A model generated the notes under the pieces. The model made no database searches, had not been told where the DNA came from, and saw only the letters and a program-made list of their open reading frames with translations. From Bradyrhizobium sp. CIAT3101 (GTDB lineage Bacteria; Pseudomonadota; Alphaproteobacteria; Rhizobiales; Xanthobacteraceae): a stretch of DNA of 64,000 nucleotides. Numbering within the stretch: the stretch's first letter is position 1; each line of letters opens with the position of its first letter. The DNA lies in contig NZ_CP121634.1 in the NCBI RefSeq assembly GCF_029714945.1, forward strand, positions 6,531,001 to 6,595,000, given 5' to 3'. Position numbers and translations under genes: made by a program. Shown in pieces: positions 1 through 9,090 of this stretch.

Positions 1-589
1 CCAACGTCTCGGGCGGCGCGGTCTCGACCAGCGAGGTGAAGCCGGTGATATCGGTGAAAATGGTCGCGACATCGCGCCACTGCACCGCGATCCCCTCACC
101 CTCGCCGCCGGCCGCTAGACGCTTGGCAAGCTCCGGCGAGAAATGGCGCGACAATGCGGCATGAGCCCGCTCGGCCTCCGCCTGGCGGCGCCTCACCTCG
201 CGCAACATCTCGATGTGACGCAGGGTCTTGTCGATCGTGGTCTCGAGGTCGGCGAAGTCGATCGGCTTGGTCAGGAAATCGAACGCGCCACGATTCATCG
301 CGGTGCGGATGTTGCTCATGTCGCCGTAGGCCGACACGATGATGGTCGACTTCTTCTCCTCGGCTTCCTGCAGCTTCTGCAGCAGCGACAGCCCGTCCAT
401 CCTGGGCATGTTGATGTCGGAGACCACCATATCGACTTGGGGATTCTGCTCGAGCGACTCCAGCGCCTCCAGGCCGTCGCGCGCGAACATGATGGCGACA
501 ACCCCGTCGCGAATCTTCCTGCGGAATTTTTGCAGGATCAGCGCCTCGAGGTCGGGCTCGTCGTCGACGAAGAGGATGGTCGGAGTCAT
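1..589 (-). CDS. Response regulator with adenylate/guanylate cyclase domain (C-terminus outside window)
   Basis: This is the N-terminal part of a two-domain signalling protein, read leftward and cut by the window edge. Residues 1-120 form a CheY-like receiver: the acidic pair DDE is at 9-11, the phospho-acceptor is Asp58 in VSDINMP, and the conserved Lys is in TKPID. A short linker (MLREVRRRQAEAERAH) leads into the start of a Class III nucleotide cyclase domain: FTDITGFTSLVE is the usual first metal-binding segment. The ATG overlaps the stop of the upstream receiver gene by 4 bp (ATGA), so the two are probably translationally coupled. By inference, phosphorylation from the neighbouring kinase adjusts cyclic nucleotide synthesis. 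The rest of the catalytic domain cannot be seen, so activity and nucleotide specificity stay open. Confidence 0.88.
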   Translation of the reverse strand, partial: MTPTILFVDDEPDLEALILQKFRRKIRDGVVAIMFARDGLEALESLEQNPQVDMVVSDINMPRMDGLSLLQKLQEAEEKKSTIIVSAYGDMSNIRTAMNRGAFDFLTKPIDFADLETTIDKTLRHIEMLREVRRRQAEAERAHAALSRHFSPELAKRLAAGGEGEGIAVQWRDVATIFTDITGFTSLVETAPPETL

Positions 590-975
590 GCCGCCTGCTC
601 GAGCCTCGTGTCGATCTGCTGCCGCAGCAACGCAAAATCGATCGGCTTGGTGAGGAGCCCGGTGGCGCCGCGCTCGATCGCCTTGCGGCGCGTCTCGGCA
701 TCGCCGTACGCCGTGATCATGATGACCGGAACATTCGGATGCTCGGCGCGCACTTTGGGCAGCATGTCGAGCCCGCTCATGCCGGGCATGTTGATATCGG
801 ACAGGATCAGGATCAACGAGGGGTCGCGAACCTCGGCCGCGAGCTTCAGCGCATCGGGCGCCGAGGGCGCGAATTCCATCTGGAAACGGCCGGCGCGCAG
901 GTCGCGCCGGAATTGCTGCCGGAACAGCGCCTCGACATCGGGCTCGTCATCGACGACCAGGATGTAAACGTTCAC
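586..975 (-). CDS. Single-domain response regulator (CheY-like)
   Basis: A stand-alone 129-residue receiver domain. The acidic pocket is DDE at 9-11, the phosphorylatable residue is Asp60 in LSDINMPG, the Thr/Ala switch region is MITAYGD, and the conserved Lys lies in TKPID near 112. There is no output domain, so it probably works as a phosphate sink or as a regulator through protein contacts. It overlaps the histidine kinase gene upstream by 4 bp and the receiver-cyclase gene downstream by 4 bp. This gives a tight order kinase, receiver, receiver-cyclase. The two receivers are clearly related to each other, so one may have arisen by duplication. Confidence 0.93.
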   Translation of the reverse strand: MNVYILVVDDEPDVEALFRQQFRRDLRAGRFQMEFAPSAPDALKLAAEVRDPSLILILSDINMPGMSGLDMLPKVRAEHPNVPVIMITAYGDAETRRKAIERGATGLLTKPIDFALLRQQIDTRLEQAA

Positions 976-3566
976 GTCTTGCCTCCGGAAGTACTGCCTG
1001 CCGACATGACGCGTGGCAGGGTGATGATGAATTCGGTGAATACACCGGGCTCGGTGGTCACGTCGATCGTGCCGCCGTGCTGTTTCACGACGATGTCATG
1101 GCTCATGGACAGACCAAGCCCGGTGCCCTCACCGGCCGGCTTGGTGGTGAAGAAGGGATTGAACATTTTCTCCTTCACGTCCTGCGGAATGCCCGTGCCG
1201 TTGTCGCGGATCCGGATCTCGACCTTGCCGCCGAGATTCTTCGTCGCGGCGCTCAGCGTCGGCTCGAATCCATCGGCACTGCCTTCCTTGCGCTTGGTCG
1301 CGGCATAGAAGCCGTTCGAGATCAGATTGAGGAAGACGCGGGTGATTTCCTGCGGATAGACGTCAACCATCCCGGCGGTCGGATCGAGGTCACGCTGGAG
1401 CGTCACGTTGAACGACGGCCGTTCGGCGCGCGCGCCGTGATAGGCGAGATTGAGGCTCTCCTCCACGATCGTATTGATGTCGGCGAGGCGATGCTCGCCG
1501 GAGCCCTCGCGCGAGTGCAGCAGCATATTCCTGACGATGGAATCGGCGCGCTTGCCGTGCTGCACCACTTTCTCGAGATTTCCCCGCAGCATGCCGGTCA
1601 GCTCGTCCACCTCGTCCTTTGTTTTGCCGTCGAGCGACGCTGTTTGCAGGACCTCGTTGAGCTCGTCGATCAGCTCGGTCGAGATCGACGAGAAATTGTT
1701 GACGAAGTTGAGCGGGTTCTTGATCTCGTGGGCGATGCCGGCCGTGAGCTGGCCAAGCGACGCGAGCTTCTCGGTCTGGATCAGCCGGCCTTGAGCTGCG
1801 CGCAACTCATCGAGGGATTGCGAGAGCTCCATCGTGCGCTTGCGCAACTCGTTCAGCAGCCGCGCATTCTCGATGGCGATGACGGCTTGCTTCGTGAAAT
1901 TCTCGACGACGGAGATCTGCTTGTCGGTGAACGGACGGACTTCCTTGCGATAGACCGCGATTGTGCCGATCAGCTCGCTCTCCTTCAGCATCGGCACGAC
2001 GACGATCGTGCGGGCACCGGCCACATCGGAGATTCCGCGGATGCTGGGTCCTCCGGCAATATAGGCAGGCGTGCTTTGGACATCGTGAACGTGGACGACC
2101 TGATGTGTCCTGACAACGGTCGCGAGCGCACTCTCCGGATGAGGACGGATCGCCACATCCCGTCGCGAAGCGGCGAACGCAGGCGGCACGTTGTAGTCAG
2201 CCGCGATGGTGAAGCCTTCGCCGTCCCACAGATTCATGATCCCGAAACTCGCGCCACAGACGCGCGTGGCATTCTCGAGCAATTTGTCGAACACCGGCCC
2301 GAGTTCGCCGGGAGACGAACTGATCACCTGCAGGACTTCCGAAGTCGCCGTCTGCTGCTCCAGCGACTCCCTCAATTCAGCCGTTCGGACCTCGACCTTC
2401 TTTTCCAAATCCGCATAGGATTCCTGCAACCGTTCGCCCATGTGATTGAACTGGTCGGCGAGTTCCTCGAGCTCGTCGCCGGTCTTGATCGAGATCCGCT
2501 GGGCGAAGTCGCCGCCGCCGATCCGTTCGGCGCCGCTGCGCAGCGCCTGGATCGGCCCGACCATGCGGCGCGCGAGGAATATTCCAGCGAGCACCGCGAA
2601 GATCGAGGCCGCGAGCAGCACGATTGCCAGCCGTTCCAGCGAGGCATAGAGCGTCGCATAGGCTTCCTCGACCGGCAGCTCGACGAACATGGTCCAGCCG
2701 AGCGGGGCGATCGGCGCTGACGCCGTCAGAACCTTCTGCCCCTGGATGTTGGTCGCTTCCTGCAAGGCGTCCGGCATGACGCCGCCGCCGGCGAGCGCAG
2801 CGCGCACCTGCGCCAGCCCCGACAGGTCGGTGTTGCGCAGAACGAGGCTGATATCGGGATGCGCGATCAGTCGCCCCTCCGGGCCGACCACATAGGCATG
2901 TCCGTGCTCGCCGACCTTGATCTGGGACACGACATCCCAGATCAGCTTGAGATTGACCTCTGCAATGCTGACGCCCGCATCCTTGCGGGCACCGGCCTGC
3001 GCCAGCGTCATGTAGGGCTCTGACTCCCGGCGGAAATAGACCGGCCCGTAATAGACCTTGTGTGCGACGGCTTCGGTGAACTTCGGGTCGTTCGACAGGT
3101 CGATGCCGCTGTCGATCGCGTCCATCGCCAGCCGCGAAACCCGCAACCGCTCCCTGCCGGACGCGTCGACCTGGGCGAGTTCGGTGATCGCCGGCACCTG
3201 ACGCAGCAGCCGCAGCGCGTCGAACCGGCGCGGCTCGATCGAGCCCGCCGACCATGGCAGTTGCGTGGTCCAGCCGAGCTGGCTCTCGATCTCCTTGACG
3301 AACTGGCTGATCTTGGCGGCTGCCGCCTCGGCCTGCTCGTGCTGGACCCGGATCAGCGAGGCCTTGTGCTCCCGATAATAGAAGAAGACCTCGAACAGGC
3401 CATTGGCCAGCAGGGCGACGGCGACCACGACCACAAACAACGCGACATATTTGGTGAACAGCCGGGTCCTGATCCCCCGTCCCGCCTCGCCGGAGGCGAC
3501 GCCGTCCGCAGCCGCGCGCGGCAGCGGCCTGGTTTGTGGGGTATCGGGATGGACCGAAATGCTCAT
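972..3566 (-). CDS. Membrane sensor histidine kinase (Cache-like, HAMP, GAF, HisKA, HATPase)
   Basis: An 864-residue inner-membrane sensor kinase. TM1 is around residues 37-63, followed by a ~250-residue periplasmic double-Cache-like sensor and TM2 around 311-331. A HAMP linker comes next (MVGPIQALRSGAERI, with GDELEELADQFN), then a coiled coil and a cytoplasmic GAF domain at roughly 410-565. The HisKA box has phospho-acceptor His613 in GIAHEIKNPLN. The ATP-binding domain shows the N box (NLISNGFYA), G1 (DNGTGIP), F box (FNPFFTTKP) and G2 (GTGLGLSMS). All catalytic motifs look intact. It lies 54 bp downstream of a periplasmic binding protein gene and overlaps the response regulator by 4 bp. 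The periplasmic ligand is unknown; the upstream binding protein may present it. Confidence 0.93.
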   Translation of the reverse strand: MSISVHPDTPQTRPLPRAAADGVASGEAGRGIRTRLFTKYVALFVVVVAVALLANGLFEVFFYYREHKASLIRVQHEQAEAAAAKISQFVKEIESQLGWTTQLPWSAGSIEPRRFDALRLLRQVPAITELAQVDASGRERLRVSRLAMDAIDSGIDLSNDPKFTEAVAHKVYYGPVYFRRESEPYMTLAQAGARKDAGVSIAEVNLKLIWDVVSQIKVGEHGHAYVVGPEGRLIAHPDISLVLRNTDLSGLAQVRAALAGGGVMPDALQEATNIQGQKVLTASAPIAPLGWTMFVELPVEEAYATLYASLERLAIVLLAASIFAVLAGIFLARRMVGPIQALRSGAERIGGGDFAQRISIKTGDELEELADQFNHMGERLQESYADLEKKVEVRTAELRESLEQQTATSEVLQVISSSPGELGPVFDKLLENATRVCGASFGIMNLWDGEGFTIAADYNVPPAFAASRRDVAIRPHPESALATVVRTHQVVHVHDVQSTPAYIAGGPSIRGISDVAGARTIVVVPMLKESELIGTIAVYRKEVRPFTDKQISVVENFTKQAVIAIENARLLNELRKRTMELSQSLDELRAAQGRLIQTEKLASLGQLTAGIAHEIKNPLNFVNNFSSISTELIDELNEVLQTASLDGKTKDEVDELTGMLRGNLEKVVQHGKRADSIVRNMLLHSREGSGEHRLADINTIVEESLNLAYHGARAERPSFNVTLQRDLDPTAGMVDVYPQEITRVFLNLISNGFYAATKRKEGSADGFEPTLSAATKNLGGKVEIRIRDNGTGIPQDVKEKMFNPFFTTKPAGEGTGLGLSMSHDIVVKQHGGTIDVTTEPGVFTEFIITLPRVMSAGSTSGGKT

Positions 3567-3620
3567 TGCCCCAAGCCTAGCAAGAAGGCCGGACCTTGTC
3601 TCTCGCTGCAGCGCACAAGG

Positions 3621-4604
3621 TTACTCGATCACCTCATCGGCAAGTGCCAGCATGGTCGGGGGAATTTCAAGTCCGGTCGCCCTCGCCGTCTTGAGATTGA
3701 GCACCAGGGGATAGCGGGTCGGCAGCTCGAACGGCAGGTCGCCGGGATTTGCCCCGTTGAAAATCCGAGCGACCAGCGCGGCCGCGCGCTCGAAAGATTC
3801 CGACGAATCCGCACCATAGGACATCAGACCACCGTCGCGGGCGAATTCGTCGAATTCGTAGATCGCCGGCAGCTTCCGGACGGCGGCGAACTCGAACACG
3901 CGCTCGCGATTGAGAATGGTCAGCGCGTCCGCCACCATCAGAATGCCATCGGGCGGATCGCTGTTCATCGCCGAAAAGGCTTCGTCGAAATCGTCGGGCT
4001 CGCGCACGCCGAGCGCTTGCACGGTTAGCCCAAGTGCCTGGGCCGCTTTCGCGGACGCCTGATAGCGCATGGTCATGCCGAGGTCGTCCTTGTTCCAGAG
4101 CATCGCGACCTTGGTCAGCTTCGGCGACACCTCCTTGAGCAACGACAGCCGCTTGGCGCCGAGTGTCGCCGCGACGTCCGAAATGCCGGTGATCTTGCCG
4201 CCCGGATGCGCGAGGCTCTCGATCAGCCTGGTCTCGACGGGATCACCGACGCCACTGGCCGCGACCGTCGCGATGCCGGCCGCTTTGGCGGCCATTGCCG
4301 TCGGGTAGCCGATGATCACGATGACATCGACGTTCTTGGCCTGCAGCTCTGCGATCAGCGCGGGCAGCATCGTGACGTCGCCAAGCGCGCCCCGCGCTTC
4401 AAAGGTCAAATTCTGACCGAGCTTGAACCCGCGCTCCTCGAGCACCTTGATCAGGATCTTGCCGCCCCGGCTCTCCGCCGTAACCGGCGCGATCGGCGTC
4501 ACCGTGCCAAGGCGAAAAATGCGGCCCGGCGTATCCGCCAGTGCCATGCCCGACCGCGCAAGTGCCGTCCCGCCGAGCACCGCCAGAAATTCGCGTCTTT
4601 TCAT
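3621..4604 (-). CDS. ABC-type substrate-binding protein (ABC_sub_bind family), orphan
   Basis: A 327-residue exported binding protein of the ABC_sub_bind type (PF04392, by resemblance). The start at MKRREFLAVLGG is preferred over an in-frame ATG 45 bp upstream because it gives a proper signal peptide; RREFL also looks like a Tat motif. The mature part alternates Rossmann-like strands such as VDVIVIIGYPTAMAAKAAG, GVGDPVETRL and PDGILMVADALTIL. No permease or ATPase gene is adjacent. Instead it sits directly upstream of the Cache-type histidine kinase on the same strand. I infer that it may act as a ligand-presenting sensor accessory rather than as part of an importer. The ligand is unknown. 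Confidence 0.85.
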   Translation of the reverse strand: MKRREFLAVLGGTALARSGMALADTPGRIFRLGTVTPIAPVTAESRGGKILIKVLEERGFKLGQNLTFEARGALGDVTMLPALIAELQAKNVDVIVIIGYPTAMAAKAAGIATVAASGVGDPVETRLIESLAHPGGKITGISDVAATLGAKRLSLLKEVSPKLTKVAMLWNKDDLGMTMRYQASAKAAQALGLTVQALGVREPDDFDEAFSAMNSDPPDGILMVADALTILNRERVFEFAAVRKLPAIYEFDEFARDGGLMSYGADSSESFERAAALVARIFNGANPGDLPFELPTRYPLVLNLKTARATGLEIPPTMLALADEVIE

Positions 4605-4676
4605 CCGACGACCTGCCCAGACGCCCACTCCGGGCGCTCCAGCCATCATATTACCGGATATCGCGCGACAAAAAAA

Positions 4677-4704
4677 AGCGGCAACAGCGATGGCTGTTGC
4701 CGCT
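4677..4704 (-). terminator. Rho-independent terminator of the efflux operon
   Basis: A perfect 12-bp stem (4677-4688 pairs with 4693-4704) with loop gatg is followed, reading leftward, by a run of eight T. It begins 22 bp after the stop codon of the RND permease gene, where the efflux operon should end, and lies upstream of the binding-protein gene. Confidence 0.9.
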
Positions 4705-4726
4705 TCGCACGCAAATCGGGCTTGGG

Positions 4727-7700
4727 TCAGGTCGGCCGCAGCGCCTTGGCCCCGACGTCGAGTTCATTGACCTGCTTGTTACGCTCGGAATCGGCCGCAG
4801 CGCGATGGTCGGTCGCCAGCACGACGTAGACCGCCGGCAGCACGAACAGGGTGAACAGCGTGCCGATCGACATGCCCGCGACGACCACGAGGCCGATCGA
4901 GAAGCGGCTGGCCGCGCCGGCGCCGGTTGCCGTCAGCAGCGGGATCAGGCCCGTGACCATCGCGGCCGTCGTCATCAGGATCGGCCGCAGGCGGATACGG
5001 GCCGACATTTCGATGGCCGAGCGGCGGTCGAGCCGCTCGTTGACCTGGAGCTCGTTGGCGAACTCCACCATCAGGATGCCGTGCTTGGTGATCAGGCCAA
5101 CCAGGGTGAGCAGGCCGACCTGGGTATAGATGTTCATAGTCGCCACACCGAAGAACAGCGGGATCAGCGCTCCCACGATCGCCATCGGCACCGAGATCAT
5201 GATCACCAGCGGATCACGCAAGCTCTCGAACTGCGCGGCCAGCACCAGGAAGATGATGACCAGCGCGAAACCGAAGGTGATCGCGAGCTGATTGCCCTCC
5301 TGAACATACTGCCGGCTATCCGCGAGATAATCGTGGCTGAAGCCCTGCGGCAGCTTCTTGGCCTCGCCCTCGAGGAAGTCGACCGCAGCGCCGACGGTCA
5401 CGCCGGGCATCGGCACAGCCGAGAACGTCGCCGAGTTGAGCTGATTGTAGTGCGTCAGCGAGTTCGGGTCGGTCTTGGTCTTGATCGAAACCACGGTGGA
5501 CAGCGGAAGCTGCTGTCCGGTGGTGGTGGTCACATAGTAGCCGCCGAGCGATTCCGGCGAGAGGCGATCGCTACGCGGCACCTGCGGGATCACCTGATAG
5601 GACCGGCCCTCGAGATTGAAGCGGTTGATGTAGTTGCCGCCGAGCAGAACCGCGAGCGTAGAGCCGAGGTTCTGCATGTTGACGCCGAGATCCTGCGCCT
5701 TGGTGCGGTCGATCGTGACCTCCACGTTCGGCTGGTTGTAGGCGAGGTCGCTGTCGGAGACGATGAACATGCCGCTCTTGCGGGCAGCGTCCTTCAGCTT
5801 CTCCATCTGCTCAAAGACGGTCTGGTAGCCCGCGGTGGAGTTGATGACCATCTGCACCGGCAGACCGCCCGGACCACCCGGCAGCGGCGGCAGGTTGAAC
5901 GCGAAGGCCTGCACGCCCTCGATCTTGGAGAGCTCGGCCTGCACCAGCGGCTTCAGCGCGATAGACGAACGCTTGCGCTCGTCCCACGGCTTCAGGAGCA
6001 TGCCGGCGATCCCGCCCTGCGGACCGTTGATGCCGTTCAGCACGAAACGCAGATCAGTCTCGGGGAATTTCTGGAACTCCTTGTCGAGCTTGTCGCCGTA
6101 GAAATCGACATAGTCGATGTTGGCGTATTTCGGCGCCTTGGTCACCGCGAACACGATGCCCTGATCTTCCTCGGGCGCCAGCTCCTTCGAGGTGTGCATA
6201 TAGAGGAAGCCGACGAGCCCGAGGATCGTGATCGCGAACAGGCCGGTGATCGCCTTGTAGTCGAGCGAGCGGTCGAGCCTGCGGCCGTACCAGCGCGTCA
6301 GCGCGCCGAACACCTTGTTGACGAGCTTGGCGAAACGGCCCTCCTCGGTGTTCTTGAGCAGCACCGAGCACATCATCGGCGACAGCGTCAGCGCGATCAC
6401 GCCCGACACGATCACCGAGCCGGCGAGCGTGAAGGCGAATTCGCGGAACAGCGAACCGGTGAGGCCACCGAGGAAGCCGATCGGGGCATACACCGCCGCG
6501 AGCGTGATGGTCATCGAGACGACGGGGCCGACGATTTCGCGCGCACCTTCGAGCGAAGCCTGGACAGGCGTCTTGCCCTCCTCCAGATGGCGATGGATGT
6601 TCTCCACCACCACGATGGCGTCGTCGACCACAAGGCCGATCGCAAGCACCATCGCGAGCAGGGTCAGCAGGTTGAAGCTGAAGCCCAGCGCCAACATCAG
6701 CGTGCAGACGCCGATCATGGACAGCGGGATGGTGACGACCGGAATGATGACGGAGCGGAACGACGCCAGGAACAGGAAGATCACCACGATCACGATGATG
6801 ATCGCTTCGCCGAGCGTCTTCTCCACCTCGTCGATCGACGATTGGATGAACTTGGTCGAGTCGTAGGCGACCTTCATCTTCATCGAGGGCGGCAGATTGC
6901 GCTCGAGCTCCGGGAACAGCGCGCGCACGCCCTTGACCAGCGTCAGCGGATTGCCTTGCGGCGTCGCGTTCACGCCGATGAAGATCGCATGCTCGCCATT
7001 GAAGGCGACGCTCGCGTCGGTGCTCTGCGCCGCGAGTTCGACCGTGGCGATATCCTCCATCCGGACGAAGCCACCGTCCTTGGCCTTGACGATCATCTTC
7101 CTGAACTGGTTGACGTCGGTCAGGCTGGTGTTCGTCGAGATGTTGGAAACGATGAGATAGCCCTTGGTCTGTCCCGCCGCCGACTGGAAGTTATTGGCCG
7201 TGATCGCGGTCGCGACATCGCCCGGCGATACGTTGCGGCCGGCCATCTTCACGGGGTCAAGCCACAGCCGCATGGCAAAGGTCTGGCCACCCAGAATGTC
7301 GGCCGAGGCCACGCCATCGACGGTCGACAGCACCGGCTGCACCACGCGCGTCAGATAATCGGAGATGGCCGAGCCCGATAGCTCCTCGGAGGAGAAGCCA
7401 AGATACATCACGGCCGTGGTCTGGCCGGTTGTCTTGGTGACGATTGGGTCGTTCGATTCCTTCGGGATCAGGTACTTGACCGAGTTCGTCTTCGCGAGCA
7501 CCTCGGTGAGCGCCTGGTTCGGATCGAAGTTCAGCTTGATGTAGACCTGAATCGTCGAGGTGCCGAGCACCGAGGACGAGGTCATGTAATCAACGCCTTC
7601 AGCCGAGGCGACCGCCTGCTCGATCGGCGTCGTGATGAAGCCCTGGATCAGGTCCGCGGACGCGCCGGGATAAACGGTCGTGATGTTGATGACCGTGTTC

Positions 7701-7822
7701 GAAAGCTTCGGATACTGCCGGATCGGCAGCACCATCGCCGCGCGCAGACCGATCAGCAGGATCAGCAGGCTGACGACGACCGACAGAACCGGGCGCTTGA
7801 TGAAAATATCAGTAAAGGCCAT
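4727..7822 (-). CDS. RND multidrug efflux permease (AcrB/MexB-like, HAE1 family)
   Basis: A 1031-residue inner-membrane proton antiporter, full length for AcrB-like pumps. The N-terminus (FIKRPVLSVVVSLLILLIGL) is TM1. A large porter domain follows, then TM2-6 with the GLVVDDAIVVVENI motif carrying the paired Asp residues expected in TM4, and the FAFTLAGSVI/TLSPMMCSVLL segment. A second porter repeat and TM8-12 come after (LTLVGLITKHGILMVEFANE). With the adaptor encoded just upstream it should form a tripartite drug or solvent pump; the outer-membrane TolC-type channel is not encoded here and must come from elsewhere. The gene follows the adaptor by 68 bp, a gap that holds a strong hairpin, and ends in a clear terminator. 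Confidence 0.95.
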   Translation of the reverse strand: MAFTDIFIKRPVLSVVVSLLILLIGLRAAMVLPIRQYPKLSNTVINITTVYPGASADLIQGFITTPIEQAVASAEGVDYMTSSSVLGTSTIQVYIKLNFDPNQALTEVLAKTNSVKYLIPKESNDPIVTKTTGQTTAVMYLGFSSEELSGSAISDYLTRVVQPVLSTVDGVASADILGGQTFAMRLWLDPVKMAGRNVSPGDVATAITANNFQSAAGQTKGYLIVSNISTNTSLTDVNQFRKMIVKAKDGGFVRMEDIATVELAAQSTDASVAFNGEHAIFIGVNATPQGNPLTLVKGVRALFPELERNLPPSMKMKVAYDSTKFIQSSIDEVEKTLGEAIIIVIVVIFLFLASFRSVIIPVVTIPLSMIGVCTLMLALGFSFNLLTLLAMVLAIGLVVDDAIVVVENIHRHLEEGKTPVQASLEGAREIVGPVVSMTITLAAVYAPIGFLGGLTGSLFREFAFTLAGSVIVSGVIALTLSPMMCSVLLKNTEEGRFAKLVNKVFGALTRWYGRRLDRSLDYKAITGLFAITILGLVGFLYMHTSKELAPEEDQGIVFAVTKAPKYANIDYVDFYGDKLDKEFQKFPETDLRFVLNGINGPQGGIAGMLLKPWDERKRSSIALKPLVQAELSKIEGVQAFAFNLPPLPGGPGGLPVQMVINSTAGYQTVFEQMEKLKDAARKSGMFIVSDSDLAYNQPNVEVTIDRTKAQDLGVNMQNLGSTLAVLLGGNYINRFNLEGRSYQVIPQVPRSDRLSPESLGGYYVTTTTGQQLPLSTVVSIKTKTDPNSLTHYNQLNSATFSAVPMPGVTVGAAVDFLEGEAKKLPQGFSHDYLADSRQYVQEGNQLAITFGFALVIIFLVLAAQFESLRDPLVIMISVPMAIVGALIPLFFGVATMNIYTQVGLLTLVGLITKHGILMVEFANELQVNERLDRRSAIEMSARIRLRPILMTTAAMVTGLIPLLTATGAGAASRFSIGLVVVAGMSIGTLFTLFVLPAVYVVLATDHRAAADSERNKQVNELDVGAKALRPT

Positions 7823-7854
7823 CGCGGCGATCTCGATTTCTAAGTCTCAAGAAA

Positions 7855-7879
7855 CGTGATCCGGCCAGGCCGGATCACG
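7855..7879 (-). other. Intercistronic hairpin between adaptor and RND pump genes
   Basis: A 25-bp near-perfect palindrome: arms 7855-7866 and 7868-7879, 12 bp each, around a single central base. It is followed leftward only by TTTCTT, a poor U-tract. It lies in the 68-bp gap between adaptor stop and permease start. It may be an mRNA-stabilising or processing hairpin, or a partial terminator that reduces permease expression relative to the adaptor. Confidence 0.7.
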
Positions 7880-7890
7880 CGAGTGTATTG

Positions 7891-9090
7891 TCAGTAGCGC
7901 GGCGGTTGCGCCGGGATCTGCGGAGACGGGTCGGTCGAAATCGCAACGGCAGCACCCGATTGCAGCTTGAGCTGACCGACGGCGACGACCTTGTCGCCAG
8001 GCTTGACGCCCTTGATGATTTCGACGCGACCGTTCACCCGGTTGCCAGTCTGAACGAACGTGCGCACCGCGCTCAGGCTGGTCTTGCCGTCCTCTTCCTT
8101 CTTCTCGGTGATCACGAATACGGAGTCGCCATACAGCGTGTAGTCAACGGCCGTTTCCGGAACGGTGATCACGGCCGGCTTCTCCGGCAGCACCACCGTG
8201 GTGCTCACGAACATGCCCGGCTTCAGGATCTTCTCCGGATTGGCGATGGTTGCCTGCACGCGGATGTTGCGCGTGTCGGTCGCGATCTGCGGCTCGATCG
8301 TGGTGATCTTGCCGTCGAAGGTACGGCCCGGATAGGCGTCGACCTTCAACCGGACCACTTGTCCGACCTTGAGGTTGGCGGAGTCCTTTTCCGTCACCGT
8401 GAAGTTCGCCCACAGCTCCGACAGATCGGTCAGCGAGACGATCGCCGTGCCTGCCGTGAGATATTGTCCGACCTCGACCTTGCGGACACCGAGATCGCCG
8501 GAGAACGGTGCGCGCACCAGCTTCTGCGAGATCAGCGCTTCGGTCTTGGCGATGCCTGCCAGCGCCTGGTCATAAGATGCTTGTGCCTGGTCGACCGTCG
8601 CCTGCGGACCAAACTGGCGCGAGGCCAGCTGCTTGGCGCGATCGAGCGACAGCTGCGCGACGGTCGCCTGCGCCTTGAAGTTGGCGAGGTCGCCCTGGTC
8701 CGGCGCGTCGAACAGCTGCACCAGCGGCATGCCGGCTTCGACATGGGCACCCGGCTCGAACTTGATCTCGGTGACGCGACCGTTGACGTCGGCGCTGACG
8801 TCGACCTGATGCACGGCAACGAGGCTGCCGACTGCGGTCAGCAGGTTCGGCACCACCTCCGACTTCGCTTCCGCCGCGCTGACTGCGGTCGGCGGCGGCT
8901 TGTTGTTGGCGAAGAACTGCTTGATCATCTGGCCACGGAAATAATTGAACCAGACGAGGCCACCGACCAGCGCGCCGAGGAGCGTGCCGATGATGATGAA
9001 CCAGAGCACCGGCCGGACCGGGCGCTTGGGAGCCTTGCTGTCGATCGGTTCGCCCGAAATCTTGTTTTCGGCTACGATGTTCATTGTCAT
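7891..9090 (-). CDS. RND efflux periplasmic adaptor (membrane fusion protein)
   Basis: A 399-residue HlyD/AcrA-type adaptor. A cytoplasmic tail of about 25 residues leads to one TM helix (WFIIIGTLLGALVGGLVWF). Then come a biotinyl-lipoyl-like half (VGSLVAVHQVDVSADVNGRV), an alpha-hairpin (residues about 140-190), the second lipoyl half (LVRAPFSGDLGVRKV), and beta-barrel and membrane-proximal domains ending in ATIANPEKILKPGMFVSTTV, a typical signature. It bridges the RND permease and an outer-membrane channel. The start codon overlaps the stop of the upstream TetR gene by 4 bp, so regulator, adaptor and pump form one operon. The N-terminal Met could also be two codons downstream. Confidence 0.94.
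   Translation of the reverse strand: MTMNIVAENKISGEPIDSKAPKRPVRPVLWFIIIGTLLGALVGGLVWFNYFRGQMIKQFFANNKPPPTAVSAAEAKSEVVPNLLTAVGSLVAVHQVDVSADVNGRVTEIKFEPGAHVEAGMPLVQLFDAPDQGDLANFKAQATVAQLSLDRAKQLASRQFGPQATVDQAQASYDQALAGIAKTEALISQKLVRAPFSGDLGVRKVEVGQYLTAGTAIVSLTDLSELWANFTVTEKDSANLKVGQVVRLKVDAYPGRTFDGKITTIEPQIATDTRNIRVQATIANPEKILKPGMFVSTTVVLPEKPAVITVPETAVDYTLYGDSVFVITEKKEEDGKTSLSAVRTFVQTGNRVNGRVEIIKGVKPGDKVVAVGQLKLQSGAAVAISTDPSPQIPAQPPRY

Noticed and set aside
4541..7381. Long plus-strand open frame opposite the RND pump
   Set aside because: It is rich in His, Arg, Asp and Gln without domains, typical of the antisense of a high-GC gene; the minus strand encodes a full RND permease.
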